Shown piece by piece: positions 17,949-26,915 of a stretch of DNA of 26,915 nucleotides (positions are counted from its first letter, which is position 1; each line of letters begins with the position of its first letter). The notes beneath the pieces are model-generated. The model was given only the letters and a program-made list of their open reading frames with translations, made no database searches and was not told the origin of the DNA. A program made the translations under genes and the position numbers. Origin of the DNA: Hydnum rufescens UP504 (Eukaryota > Basidiomycota > Agaricomycetes > Cantharellales > Hydnaceae); NCBI GenBank assembly GCA_014904985.1, contig MU129021.1:92132-119046 (forward strand). Reading direction: 5' to 3'.

Positions 17949-19642
17949 ATGGCCAGAGTAGCAAATCCATGAGCTATGCCTTGGCCTACTGGTAGAGATG
18001 CTCCACATTTTAAGGGAAAATGTCTTGACAACTTCCTCCTTGACTACGAAGCTTGCTGCAATGATGCCCTCTATGATGACCACAAGAAGTGCAAGAACAT
18101 TATACAATTCTGCAGCAACAAAGAAGCTGAACTTCTCAAGAATCTCCCAGAAGTTAAGAACCCAACAACCTTTGAAGCCCTGGCTACATGTCTCAGGAAA
18201 CTTTATGGACAGACAGACAGGCAACAACGATACACTTGAGAACGACTAGCAGACTTCTGCCAACAAAAGAGAACGATTGTCAATGAGGCAGACCTGGATG
18301 AATACTATTGTGAATTTATCACTCAAGTGCAGTGTCTTGATGAAAAGAAAGTCCTAGCTGAATGAGACCGAGATGACCTTTTCTGGCAAGGGATTCCACG
18401 ACGTCTCCAGAAGATCATACTCCCATTGTTTCGCTATGTCCCAGGATTCGATGACACAAAACCATTGGACTGCACAACAGCCTATGACACTATGAAGACC
18501 ATACTCAAAGAGGATCTCTATTACAACTTCAGGCATCTCAACAAGGATAGACCACAAACCACAACAAAGGCCAAGAAGTCTAAACCTAGGATCAGTTATT
18601 ACAAATCACGCAGCAGATATAGCGACTCCTCAGATGAATCAGAAGCCTCAGAAAGTGCAGAGGAAGACAGCAGCTCTGATAGCGAAAGTGAAGAAGAACC
18701 AGTGGCCATATCACCTTCCACCATTAAAAAGGTCTCCACCAAATCGAAGCCTATAGTCATCCCATCACTTCACAATGTGACAGAACAAATCAGCAACCTC
18801 ACACAATCCTTCAACGAAATGAAAATCTACATGGCACAGTCACAGCAGAATGGGCAAGCTCCTAGTCCTTATATGCAGCCCACCCATCCAGAAATGCGGA
18901 TACAAGGAAGTCCAGCTACCTATCCAAACAATCAGCCACTCGGACCTAATCATACCCAAGGTCCCAACATGTCTGCTGGTGCAACTCTCTGTTGGTTCTG
19001 TGACAAGACTGGAGCACATAACATTGGAATGAAGAACTGCCCAGACGCTCAGGCTATGGTTCGACAGGCATCATCAAGTACTCTATCGAAGGAAGGCTTG
19101 TGAAGATGGATGACACCCAATTGCCACAAGGAATAGCAGGAAAGGGAGGAATCAAACAAGCCATCGTGGATGACATCAAATGGATTAGAGAGGAATCTCC
19201 TCATCAACGAACCACTGGAGCAATCAGTATTGTTGACAAAAATGGACGCTCTCCCTTCACAACACACTCATATGCAATAGCAGCAGGCCCCTTTATATCT
19301 GTGCCAGCTGCCAAGATGAACAAACCTGATTATCGTCATAACCCAATGGGAGATAGAACCAATCAACGTCCTAAAAATCGAATGTATGTTGATGTGCCTC
19401 CGCACAGCCCAACACAAGACAAACCTCCTGTTAACCAGCCAGACTCATTACCAATGAACCCAGAACCAGTGCAACCAGCTCCAGAAAATCCTCTGCGACC
19501 AAGTTATCCACCTGGAATACTGCCTTCCTCAGTTCTGAATGAACCTGCTGCAGAGAAACCTGCTCATCAAAGACCTCATCCTCCTCAAACCAATCCCCAA
19601 GAAGAAATGATAGACATCGAAATAGCTCAACCAGAAAAATGA
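17949..19642 (+). pseudogene. gag: gag (capsid/nucleocapsid) of the Gypsy element, broken
   Basis: Begins ATG at 17949 with MARVANP, then TGA (17970), then AMPWPTGRDAPHFKGK, the typical start of basidiomycete Gypsy Gag. Further TGA codons at 18237 and 18363 again fit Arg. A capsid-like helical region follows, then a Ser/Asp/Glu-rich linker (about 18600-18710), then a nucleocapsid finger CWFC..H..C at 18990-19040 with unusual spacing C-x2-C-x5-H-x6-C. Just after it a lost base shifts the frame near 19070; the new frame continues with EGRLVKMDDTQLP and a Pro-rich stretch. A TGA at 19640, again fitting CGA, separates it from the protease part, so Gag and Pol were probably one fused frame. Confidence 0.85.
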
Positions 19643-20585
19643 ATTCCCAAGAATCCTCCAACATATCATTTTACCATGGACTTTCAGGATGCCTGTGAAG
19701 ACAAGGAGATAGCAAAGAAGGTGCTAAACCAAACAGTCGAGATAACTCTTGGAGACTTCCTTGGAACAGCCCATGGACCTGCCAAAATACTTGCAGCTGG
19801 ACTAAACTCAAACGCAAATATAATCCTAAACATCAAGAGCCACTCACAGTCAATCATGCTACTCTAAAACTGCATTTTCCCATGATGGAAGCCTCTGACT
19901 ATGACTCTGATGATGAAGTGGAATTGGAGGACTACTATGATCTTATGATGACCAAAGACCTTGATGAAGAGCCATATCCACAACAATCGCAAAATCATCA
20001 TCGAGCACAAGTAAATCTCGTAGGAGTCCTTGGACCAAACCCCTTATTCGCTATGGACACAGGAAAGATTGCAGCCAAGGCCACAGGACAAAACGGAACT
20101 AAAGATGTTGTACTCATGATCGACACTGGATCCGAATTAAACCTCATCTCTCAGGAAGTTCAGCAGAGGTTAAACATCCCAATAGACTACGATGGACAAA
20201 ACTGGTCATTGCAAGGAATCAACAGTGGACCTGAACCCCTAGTTGGATGCTGTCGAAATGTCCAATTGAAATAGGAGGAATACAATTCGATCATCACTTC
20301 TTTGTCAAAAAGGGAAGCTTCGAAGGCCATGACATACTTCTTGGACAACCCTGGCTGGTAGGAGTTGGTGCCCAAATCAAATACAAAGGAGCTATGAACG
20401 GAATCCATGGAATGGACATTCAAGTCTATGAAAAAGGGAACCCATCAGGATCATCAGTCTCTCTCCATGCCCTTATGAATGAATCCAGAGAACAGGATAA
20501 ACTCATTCTTGCAGCAGCAGTGATACCACCAGATGAATGGCCTCCAGATACAAGCAAACCAGGTCCAGCACAGCCGCAATATTGA
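19643..20585 (+). pseudogene. pol: Protease region of pol, broken
   Basis: Continues from gag with NPPTYHFTMDFQDACED, loses one base near 19830, and resumes with EPLTVNHATLKLHFP. The aspartic protease core is VVLMIDTGSELNLIS with the catalytic DTG at 20122-20130; the closing motif DILLGQPWL is near 20335. Another lost base near 20262 (a C in a CC run) separates the two halves. TGA at 20583 fits CGA. The enzyme would cut the Gag-Pol polyprotein in virus-like particles; this copy cannot make it. Confidence 0.85.
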
Positions 20586-21149
20586 TATAAAACAAATGGA
20601 GTATCATTGGTTCAAACGGCACCCAAACCCCCACTACAAAATTATGAATACTATCACACAGAGGCAACCCCATCTGACCAATCATTACAAGGAAACTCAC
20701 CATTTGTTCCAATGTTTGGCAGGGAATTGTCAGAGGCCTTATGACTCCCAGAAACATGCACAAAGGATTTCAGTCCAAGCATGAACAAGTACCTCATGGA
20801 TGCTGTCATAAACAGGGAAAGCATATCTGCATGGTATCTTCACGAAAACTTGGAAATTCGTCCTCTGCAGCATCAGGAAATCAGCTTGAGGACAACCTTG
20901 TGTGCATTTATAACAAATTGAAGCCAACCCTCATCAACAAATATCCTGAAAAAGCGGAAAACTTCAGCTATCACATTGGCCAAGTCATCAGGAATGCAAA
21001 GAAGACAAAGTACAAGACTGTGGATAAGAAGAAAAATCCAATACCCCTAGGAGTTACTCGAAAAACCAGTCATTTGTCTTCCCTACAAGGATCTTCCATC
21101 GATAACACCTCTCATTCTCCCCACGCATCCCCCCAGCTTGAAGGACTTC
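20586..21149 (+). pseudogene. pol: pol linker between protease and reverse transcriptase, broken
   Basis: The protein reading moves through two frames. It starts with TEATPSDQSLQGNSPFVP, passes a TGA at 20742 that fits CGA, continues to LHENLEIRPLQHQEIS, then shifts to YNKLKPTLINKYPEKAENFS near 20890. Linkers of this kind are variable in the family. No catalytic motif is expected and none was seen. Confidence 0.6.
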
Positions 21150-22294
21150 CAGTACACCAAGAAGCTCACCCCAGAACGTGTCAAAAAGATAATCGACAAT
21201 ATCCCCAACAACTTCCTTTCAGAAGAAGAATTGGACTTGCTGCTCTATGTGGTTGCTCAAAGGGAAAGGGGTCTTGCATTTGACGAAATCTGAACGAGGA
21301 ATCTTCAAGACAGAATACTTCCCAGATTATGTTATGGAAACAGTCCCTCACATTCCATGGGAACTGCCTCCAATTCGTCCACCAAAAGCTATTGTCGCCA
21401 CACTCATCAAGATGATTAAGGATCAATTGGCAGCTGGGAAGTACAAAACATCGTGGTCCTCCTATCATTCCCAAATGTTTGCAGTAGCAAAACCTAAAGG
21501 AGGCATTTGAATTGTCCACAATTTGCAACCCCTGAATGCAGTCTCAGTTAAAGACTCAGGATTACCACCAAACATCAATGACTTTGCAGGACAGCTTTGT
21601 GGGACACTCGGTCTATATTGTTGCAGATCTCTATGCAGGATATGATGGACGCGACTGGCCAGAAGAATCCCAAGAACTCACAACAAGCAATTCACCATTG
21701 GTCTGTAAAGCTCACAATGCCTGCCCCAAGGGTACACGAACTCCATGCAAAAATTCATGAAAACAGTTACACACATGATCAGCCTATGATCCCAGATAGA
21801 GCCAAAGCCTTTGTGGATGATGTGGCAGGAAAGGACCAAAAAGCGGTACAATGACAACCTATCTCTGAAACCCAAAGATTCAACGTTACAATATGGGAAT
21901 TCTCTCAGGTTGTTGATGAATTTATTTGCTACCTTCATTGAAGCTGGATGTACACCTCTGGATCAAAACATACTCACAACACCTCTCATACACATTGTGG
22001 GGAATGTTTGTTCAATGGAAGGAAGAAGACCCCACCATGGAATCATCACGAAAATAAAGAACTGGCCACACCCAACGAATGTAACACAAGTTCGTGGATT
22101 CCTGGGAACAGTTGGAGTTGCTCGAAATTGGATTTGGCAATTTGCCAAGATAGCCAAACCTCTCACATTACTCACCAAGAAGACTCCCAATGAATTCGAA
22201 TGGAACGATCAAGCTGAAGAAGCCATGAATCAGCTAAAGGAAGCCTCCACAAACCTTCCTGCTCGAAAATCCTTGAACATCGAACATAGCCAGA
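21150..22294 (+). pseudogene. pol: Reverse transcriptase region of pol, broken
   Basis: Starts with DFQYTKKLTPERVKKII, shifts near 21290 to ERGIFKTEYFPDYVM, then has TGA at 21508 where the conserved R of the R-I-V-H-N-L-Q-P-L-N block is expected. Next come VADLYAGYDGRDWPEESQEL in a second frame, QGYTNSMQKFM, and the polymerase active-site motif FVDD at 21810-21821 (FxDD in this family). The thumb/connection part reads PHHGIITKIKNWPHP and TQVRGFLGTVGVAR (about 22030-22140) and KPLTLLTKKT. At least five frame changes make the enzyme non-functional. It would copy the genomic RNA into cDNA. Confidence 0.88.
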
Positions 22295-22941
22295 GTGTTA
22301 AAAGAAGACGAACGCACCTCGGATTATGGCCTTGTAACACTTGCAGTGGACAGCTCCATCATTGCAGTAGGCTGGATCGAATATCAAACCTTGGAAGATG
22401 GATGTCACCCCATTGTCTTTGGATCAGTAACAAACAATGAAGCTGAAACCAAGTATTCCCAGCCACAAATAGAATTAAAAGGGCTATTCAAAGCACTCAA
22501 AGCCCAAAGAAATGACCTCTGGGGAATCCATTTTAGAGTGGAAGTGGATGCCAAATTCCTAAAACAAACTATCAACACACCAGGATTACCAAACGCGGCT
22601 ATGTCACGATGGATTTCCTATATCCAGCTATTCAATTTTGAATTGGTCCATGTCCCTGCAACAAAACACCAAGGTCCAGATGGATTATCCAGGTGCCCAG
22701 CACATGAAAATGACTCAGCCAATTCAGAGGATGAACTGGAACCAGATGAACCAGGCCATTTTATCACTGGGCCACAATTTCTTGATGAATATGAACACTG
22801 GGTTATGCATAGTTCCTCAGCATCCAGACTATCAGCAACAAGAATCAAAAGGGAATCCTATGAAGACATCATTGAATTCAGGCAAAATCACACAGTACTC
22901 TCAATCAAGCCCAAGAGAATACAACAAGAAGTGGTGGATTT
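22295..22941 (+). pseudogene. pol: RNase H region of pol
   Basis: An open frame contains the RNase H acidic residues: D in LAVDSSIIAVGW, E in YSQPQIELKGLFKALK and D in FRVEVDAKFLKQ. It ends with the family signature FNFELVHVPATKHQGPDGLS near 22630-22690. It is followed by an acidic linker (SEDELEPDEPG) leading to integrase. This is the least damaged long part of pol. It would remove RNA from the RNA-DNA hybrid. Confidence 0.88.
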
Positions 22942-24300
22942 GTGGCTCTCTCCTATCAAGCCCACTCATCTGCTCAAAACCATCCCAAATCACTCTCCCA
23001 ACATTCACAGTCCCAACACCCAGAAACTGATTCAGAAATTAAAGAACACCCTCACAAACTCAAGGATTCTGATGGAAAAGACTATTGGGAAAGGATTCAA
23101 TACTACCTGGAACACATAAAAATACCCCCAGGAGTCCAGAACACCAAGACATTCATTCAGGCCACCAAACACTATTTTATGTATCAAGGAACCCTGTGGA
23201 GAAGGCCTAGAAATGGCCAATTGCCATTAAAAGTGATCAAAAACCCAGATGATCGAGCTCGCTTATGTAAGGCTGCACATGACAAATCAGGCCACTGCAG
23301 ACAAGACCCGACTTTCAAGAAATTATCTGATAGATTCTTTTGGCCGAATATGCTATCCTATGTGGCCTGGTATTGCTGGACATGCCATGAATGCCAATTA
23401 AGGTCTACAACCTGACCAAAAATCACTTTAAGCCCGACCTACATTAATACCATATTACGTAAATTTAATATGGACATGGTCCATATGCCGGTATCAAATG
23501 GATTCAAATATATCGTGGATCTTCGGGACGATCTCTCCAGATGGCTGGAAGCAAAAATGTTATGTAAGGCCTCAAGTAAGCACATCGCCCAGTTTCTATT
23601 CGAGGATGTCATGTGCCGGTTCAGCTGCATATTACAAATCACAACAGATAATGGAACAGAATTCGATGGACTAGTTCAAACAATGGCAGATGAATATAAT
23701 GTCCCTATTGTCCAAGCTGCCCCTTATCACCCGGAAGCAAATGGAATGATAGAACGTGGGCACAGGACCTGGATAAACTCGCTATTCATTGCATGCAGAG
23801 GAAACCCGAGCAAATGGTCAAACTATTTTTATTCATGCATGTGGGCGGACCGAGTGACGGTAAAACGAATGACTGGCTACACCCCCTATTACCTACTCTA
23901 CGGAATAAATCACGTGTTTCCATTTGACATTACGGACGCATCATGGTACACATTAAAATGGGGAACTATCCAAACCATGGAAGAACTACTAGGAATCCAT
24001 GGAATCCAATTGGCGCATAGAGACGAGGATATTCAAGCCGCCTCAAATACCGTCCTTCAAGCAAGAATTTGAAGCACTCAGGATTACGCTAGACGAAATG
24101 AAAATACATTGGTCGATGGAAACTATCAACCGGGTACAATTGTGCTGGTATACAATTCAGTATTACAAATGCAACATGGACGAAAAGGGGAAATATGGTG
24201 GATTGGGCCATACTGAGTTCAGCATCACCACCCCCATGGATCCTATCAACTGGCAGAATTAGATGGGACCCCAATCAATGGAATATTCACCAGAAATTGT
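22942..24300 (+). pseudogene. pol: Integrase region of pol, broken
   Basis: The zinc-binding HHCC motif is HDKSGH (about 23278) followed by CWTCHEC (near 23380). A TGA at 23413 fits CGA. The catalytic core has D in NMDMVHMP (23473), D in TTDNGTEF (about 23647) and E in ANGMIERGH (about 23752), with 34 residues between the last two. TGA at 24070 and 24214 interrupt the carboxyl part, which reads QPGTIVLVYNS, GRKGEIWWIGPY, then GSYQLAELDGTP, the GPY/F-type module of Gypsy integrases. There is no chromodomain. It would insert the cDNA into the genome. Confidence 0.9.
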
Positions 24301-24669
24301 TTAAAGAAATACCATATGCATGACCAAATAGCCACAACAGACACCGCCGGAAACGAGAGCCACAGTGCCATGGACCATGAATTAAATCAAAATAATATGG
24401 CAAAATATGTGAAAAATATGGACCAAGCTATGAAATATAGGGGAACAACAATTACAACGAAACAACACTTTCCAGTATCGCTTGGACCAGAAAATCAATT
24501 AAGAACCTATCTTTGGCCGCCGCTGAGAGCCACAGATTTGTGGGGCTATTGGGAAAACAAAATTGTGGAGTGGAAACAAAGGAACCTTCTACAAGAACTC
24601 CTAGGGAACACCTCACAGGAGCCCCAGATCTCTGAATCCACTTACGAATCCCCTGAAGAGACTCCATAA
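24301..24669 (+). pseudogene. pol: Carboxyl-terminal extension of integrase
   Basis: The integrase frame continues after CLKKYHMHD for about 120 residues to a genuine TAA at 24667. It contains YLWPPLRATDLWGYWENKIV and an acidic end (TSQEPQISESTYESPEET). No chromodomain aromatic cage was seen. A tail of this sort is usual in this family but its function is unknown to me. Confidence 0.7.
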
Positions 24670-25255
24670 AAGGAAAATTCAATTCTCGAAAAGGAAATCC
24701 CTGAAACATTTTCTACAAGCCACATCACAAGACTACAACTAAAACTATGAATACAAGACAACCCTAGAGACATGAGGCAAAGAAAATCCCGAATTAACGC
24801 CCCTAGAACCACGAAATGTTGAATCACGGAATGTGCCGAAACCTACGAAAACTCTTTTCAACCATCTTAAAAAAACTGCAGCTGCATCAAAATCGATCCC
24901 CCTCTTCTTCTGGCTCCTTTCTCGATGTGACTATGTGATCCTCTGTGCTCCTGACCAACTATTGTGAAGTCTTAACTTAATAATATGGCGTAATGAACCC
25001 TGGCAACCCTTCATCTTCCATCTTTTCTCATTCTCATTCCATTCGGTATCTATTGTCCACATGCAACAACTCCATTGACCTGTTGACTAAATCATCACAG
25101 CAAATATCTAAACTATGGCAAGGAATGGCTAAATAATGTCAAAATGCGAGTATAGTAAGCCCGACGAGTATAAAAGCGACACAACAGCTAACCAATGATA
25201 CCCAAGCCCATTTTTCACATCCTATTGTACCCCATCAAAACTGTCCTATCTCAAC
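24670..25255. other. Spacer between pol and the third ORF
   Basis: No open frame of note on the plus strand. It carries frequent stops, a C/T-rich stretch at 24896-24925 and the TATA box of ORF3 near its end. A 586-bp intercistronic gap of this kind argues that ORF3 is not translated from the gag-pol message. Confidence 0.55.
25169..25176 (+). promoter_or_regulatory. Candidate internal TATA box for the third ORF
   Basis: TATAAAAG at 25169-25176, identical to the 8 bases of the LTR TATA box, lies 87 bp upstream of the ORF3 start codon at 25256. The interval contains the pyrimidine-rich stretch ccatttttcacatcctattg and no other ATG in a strong setting except ones immediately followed by stops. 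This is the spacing expected for a short-leader fungal promoter. Confidence 0.55.
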
Positions 25256-26601
25256 ATGTCCGACTCCACTCATTTCGACTCAACCGCAAGCTCTGTACAA
25301 AGCTACACATTTGAATACATCCAGATGCCTGCTCCCTCTCCTACTCCACCCACGCCACTCATAGAACTTAACCTGGATGGCGACATCTTCCTTTCGTCTC
25401 AAGTTAAAAAGGAACAAAACGTAACCAACGAGGTATGGAATGCAGGACATCCGCAAAAGACAGCACTAATGATAAAATAGACCTTTTGGCCTGACTCAAT
25501 CTCCTCTTCGCATGCTATTGTCAGGAATTACAATATCAATGAATCTTCTACCAACGTGCAACCACTTGCACTGCTTGAAACCCAGTGAACCATCGACCCT
25601 CATCTTTCATTGCATTCCCAGACCATTAATCTCTACCCACACACTATACTTCCTCCGTTCATTCCTCTTTCCACTCAGCCCTCGAAAGCACCTGAATCGA
25701 CTCAAAAGGACATCATCAGTCACCAAGCAACCCCTACTGCACAGCAGTTACACGAGTCCTCAGACTCTCCCATGGATCTCTCACCTCGAAAAGCACTCGC
25801 TCCTCGTATCATCCTTCCCATCGGTCCTATTCTCCTTCCCAGCCTCCTCGCGCACCCTGCAGCCTTCGTAAAATCAGTATACTGTGACCTGGTAAAAACG
25901 CCAACTCTTACCACACATGGCCATCCTATCGACAAGCAATTATAGATCGCAAGTACAACACAGCGCAGAAACTCGACGAGGTCCAACACGAGTATGAAGA
26001 GAAGCGAAAGGAAGATATAAAGGACAACGTGGAACTACTTGGCCAGTTAAGTCGCACCATCACCAATCACAACCTGCAAATGGATTCTCTCATGCCACCC
26101 CTCTCTCTTCTTTTGGCAACCCTACATCAATGAGAAGCCGACCTCAAGGCGAAAGCCAAAGACCTCAATAAATGTGACCTCAAACTTTTACAACATGAGC
26201 AGTGTGTAACCAATTGGCGCAATCGGCTACTCTATCCATCTATGTATCACCATGTTACCCAAGTTGACCATCTTGCTAAAATATTTATCCAAGCAGCAGA
26301 TATCATGCGACAACAGCATCACTTAGACACCCATACTACAGCATTCGTCCTCATCGTCATATCGCCCCTGCACTCACCAAGCTATCCGAATCCCTCCATG
26401 CTTCGCACAATCTCACCCCTTCCATCTTGACCGATGACCGAGCCATCGAATATTACAAGAAATACGTGCATGACATTCAGTATGACTTAAAGGATGATGA
26501 ATGGGCTGAATTCAAAGAACACCCCGACTGCATACGAACTAACGGACCTTCCATCCAACCCGGTGACCGACGAATCAGACGATGACACGAACGGCTGGTA
26601 G
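25256..26601 (+). pseudogene. Third ORF of the retrotransposon, homologous to gene D, broken
   Basis: ATG at 25256 (caacATG). The amino half is Ser/Thr/Pro-rich, with APSPTPPTPLIELNLDGD, and is open apart from TAG at 25478 and TGA at 25586. A lost base near 25940 leads to a charged coiled-coil-like region (LDEVQHEYEEKRKEDI), TGA at 26131 (fits CGA), and HQ..EADLKAKAKDLNKCDL. A second shift near 26355 leads to HIAPALTKLSESLHASHNL and YYKKYVHDIQYDLKDDEWAE. A last shift near 26517 gives NTPTAYELTDLP and the end DDDTNGW with TAG at 26599. Predicted length about 448 residues. No transmembrane segment or signal peptide, so not an envelope-like protein. Its position after integrase is unusual. Function unknown. 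Confidence 0.65.
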
Positions 26602-26915
26602 GCGTCACCACAACTTGTCCTCGCCTCACAGTACATATACCTCACCCAATGCAGTCCTCCATCCTCTCCCTTCCTTTCCCATCCTCTTCCTCTCCTCTCA
26701 TTAAAAACAAAAAAGAAATATGTGCTCGCCCCAATGTACCATCTCTCTTGCCTGAAGGAAAGACTTCTCCTTTGCTCTCCTTTCTCTCCATGTAAAAACT
26801 ATGTCACCTGTTGGCAAAATGATGTTCATTTCTCCTAACTCTCATCTCTCTCAAAGTCTGAAAGCCTCTATGTCACTTGAATCATTTTCTTAAGACTGAC
26901 CTTGCCTGGCAATGT
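26602..26915. other. 3' non-coding part of the element
   Basis: C/T-rich DNA with an A-rich patch (attaaaaacaaaaaagaaat, near 26700). No polypurine tract followed by TGT was seen, so the 3' LTR starts beyond the window. No gene. Confidence 0.5.

Larger units (their letters stand above)
16200..26915 (+). mobile_element. Ty3/Gypsy LTR retrotransposon with a third ORF (3' LTR outside window)
   Basis: Order: 5' LTR (16200-17818), primer-binding region, gag (17949), protease, reverse transcriptase, RNase H, integrase (to 24669), then a separate third ORF (25256-26601). The domain order protease-RT-RNase H-integrase defines Ty3/Gypsy. No second TGTGGAAGATAAAAACATCC was seen before 26915, so the element exceeds 10.7 kb. 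It is dead: at least eleven in-frame TGA codons that fit CGA, and single-base indels in gag, protease, RT, integrase and ORF3. Only one 5' LTR is visible, so its age cannot be estimated from LTR divergence here. A second LTR of the same family lies on the minus strand at 1699-3238. Confidence 0.92.

Noticed and set aside
24301..24669. Chromodomain at the end of integrase
   Set aside because: No aromatic cage or chromodomain wording was seen; only an unassigned tail ending in acidic residues.
25256..26601. Third ORF as an envelope (env-like) gene
   Set aside because: No signal peptide, transmembrane segment or cysteine pattern. The middle is charged and coiled-coil-like, and the end is acidic.

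Overview
The window looks like a gene-poor, repeat-rich stretch of a filamentous basidiomycete nuclear genome. The basis is a long Ty3/Gypsy Gag-Pol whose wording matches the gypsy family common in Agaricomycetes, fungal-type introns, and lineage-specific orphan genes. I cannot name the genus. There are no rRNA, tRNA or CRISPR features. Nearly every coding region except one is broken, and the breaks are strikingly uniform: in-frame TGA where CGA (Arg) is expected, plus single-base indels.

Layout, left to right. (1) 1-6667: two direct copies of one repeat unit (about 1-4045 and 4046-6667). Each holds a decayed minus-strand ORF, a 20/30-bp minisatellite and a conserved tail. Copy 1 is split by a minus-strand, truncated LTR (1699-3238) that landed inside its minisatellite. 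(2) 7256-7909: a decayed minus-strand gene, D. (3) 7910-9002: non-coding DNA with hairpin modules. (4) 9003-11165: an intact 720-codon minus-strand orphan gene, C, preceded by seven ~73-bp hairpin-forming repeats (11215-11715). (5) 12108-13267 and 13978-16064: two more decayed minus-strand orphan genes, B and A. (6) 16200-26915: a plus-strand Gypsy retrotransposon with a 1.6-kb 5' LTR, fused gag-pol (17949-24669) and a third ORF (25256-26601). The 3' LTR lies beyond the window.

The most interesting result is the third ORF. It sits between integrase and the missing 3' LTR and has its own TATA box at 25169. It is recognisably related to gene D, about 18 kb away on the opposite strand. The two share an ordered set of motifs and end in the same acidic ...GW-stop. 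This suggests an accessory gene family exchanged between a retrotransposon and the host genome, or left behind by lost elements. Secondary points are the bZIP-type box cluster in the LTR, the survival of gene C among CpG-decayed neighbours, and the hairpin repeats on both sides of gene C.
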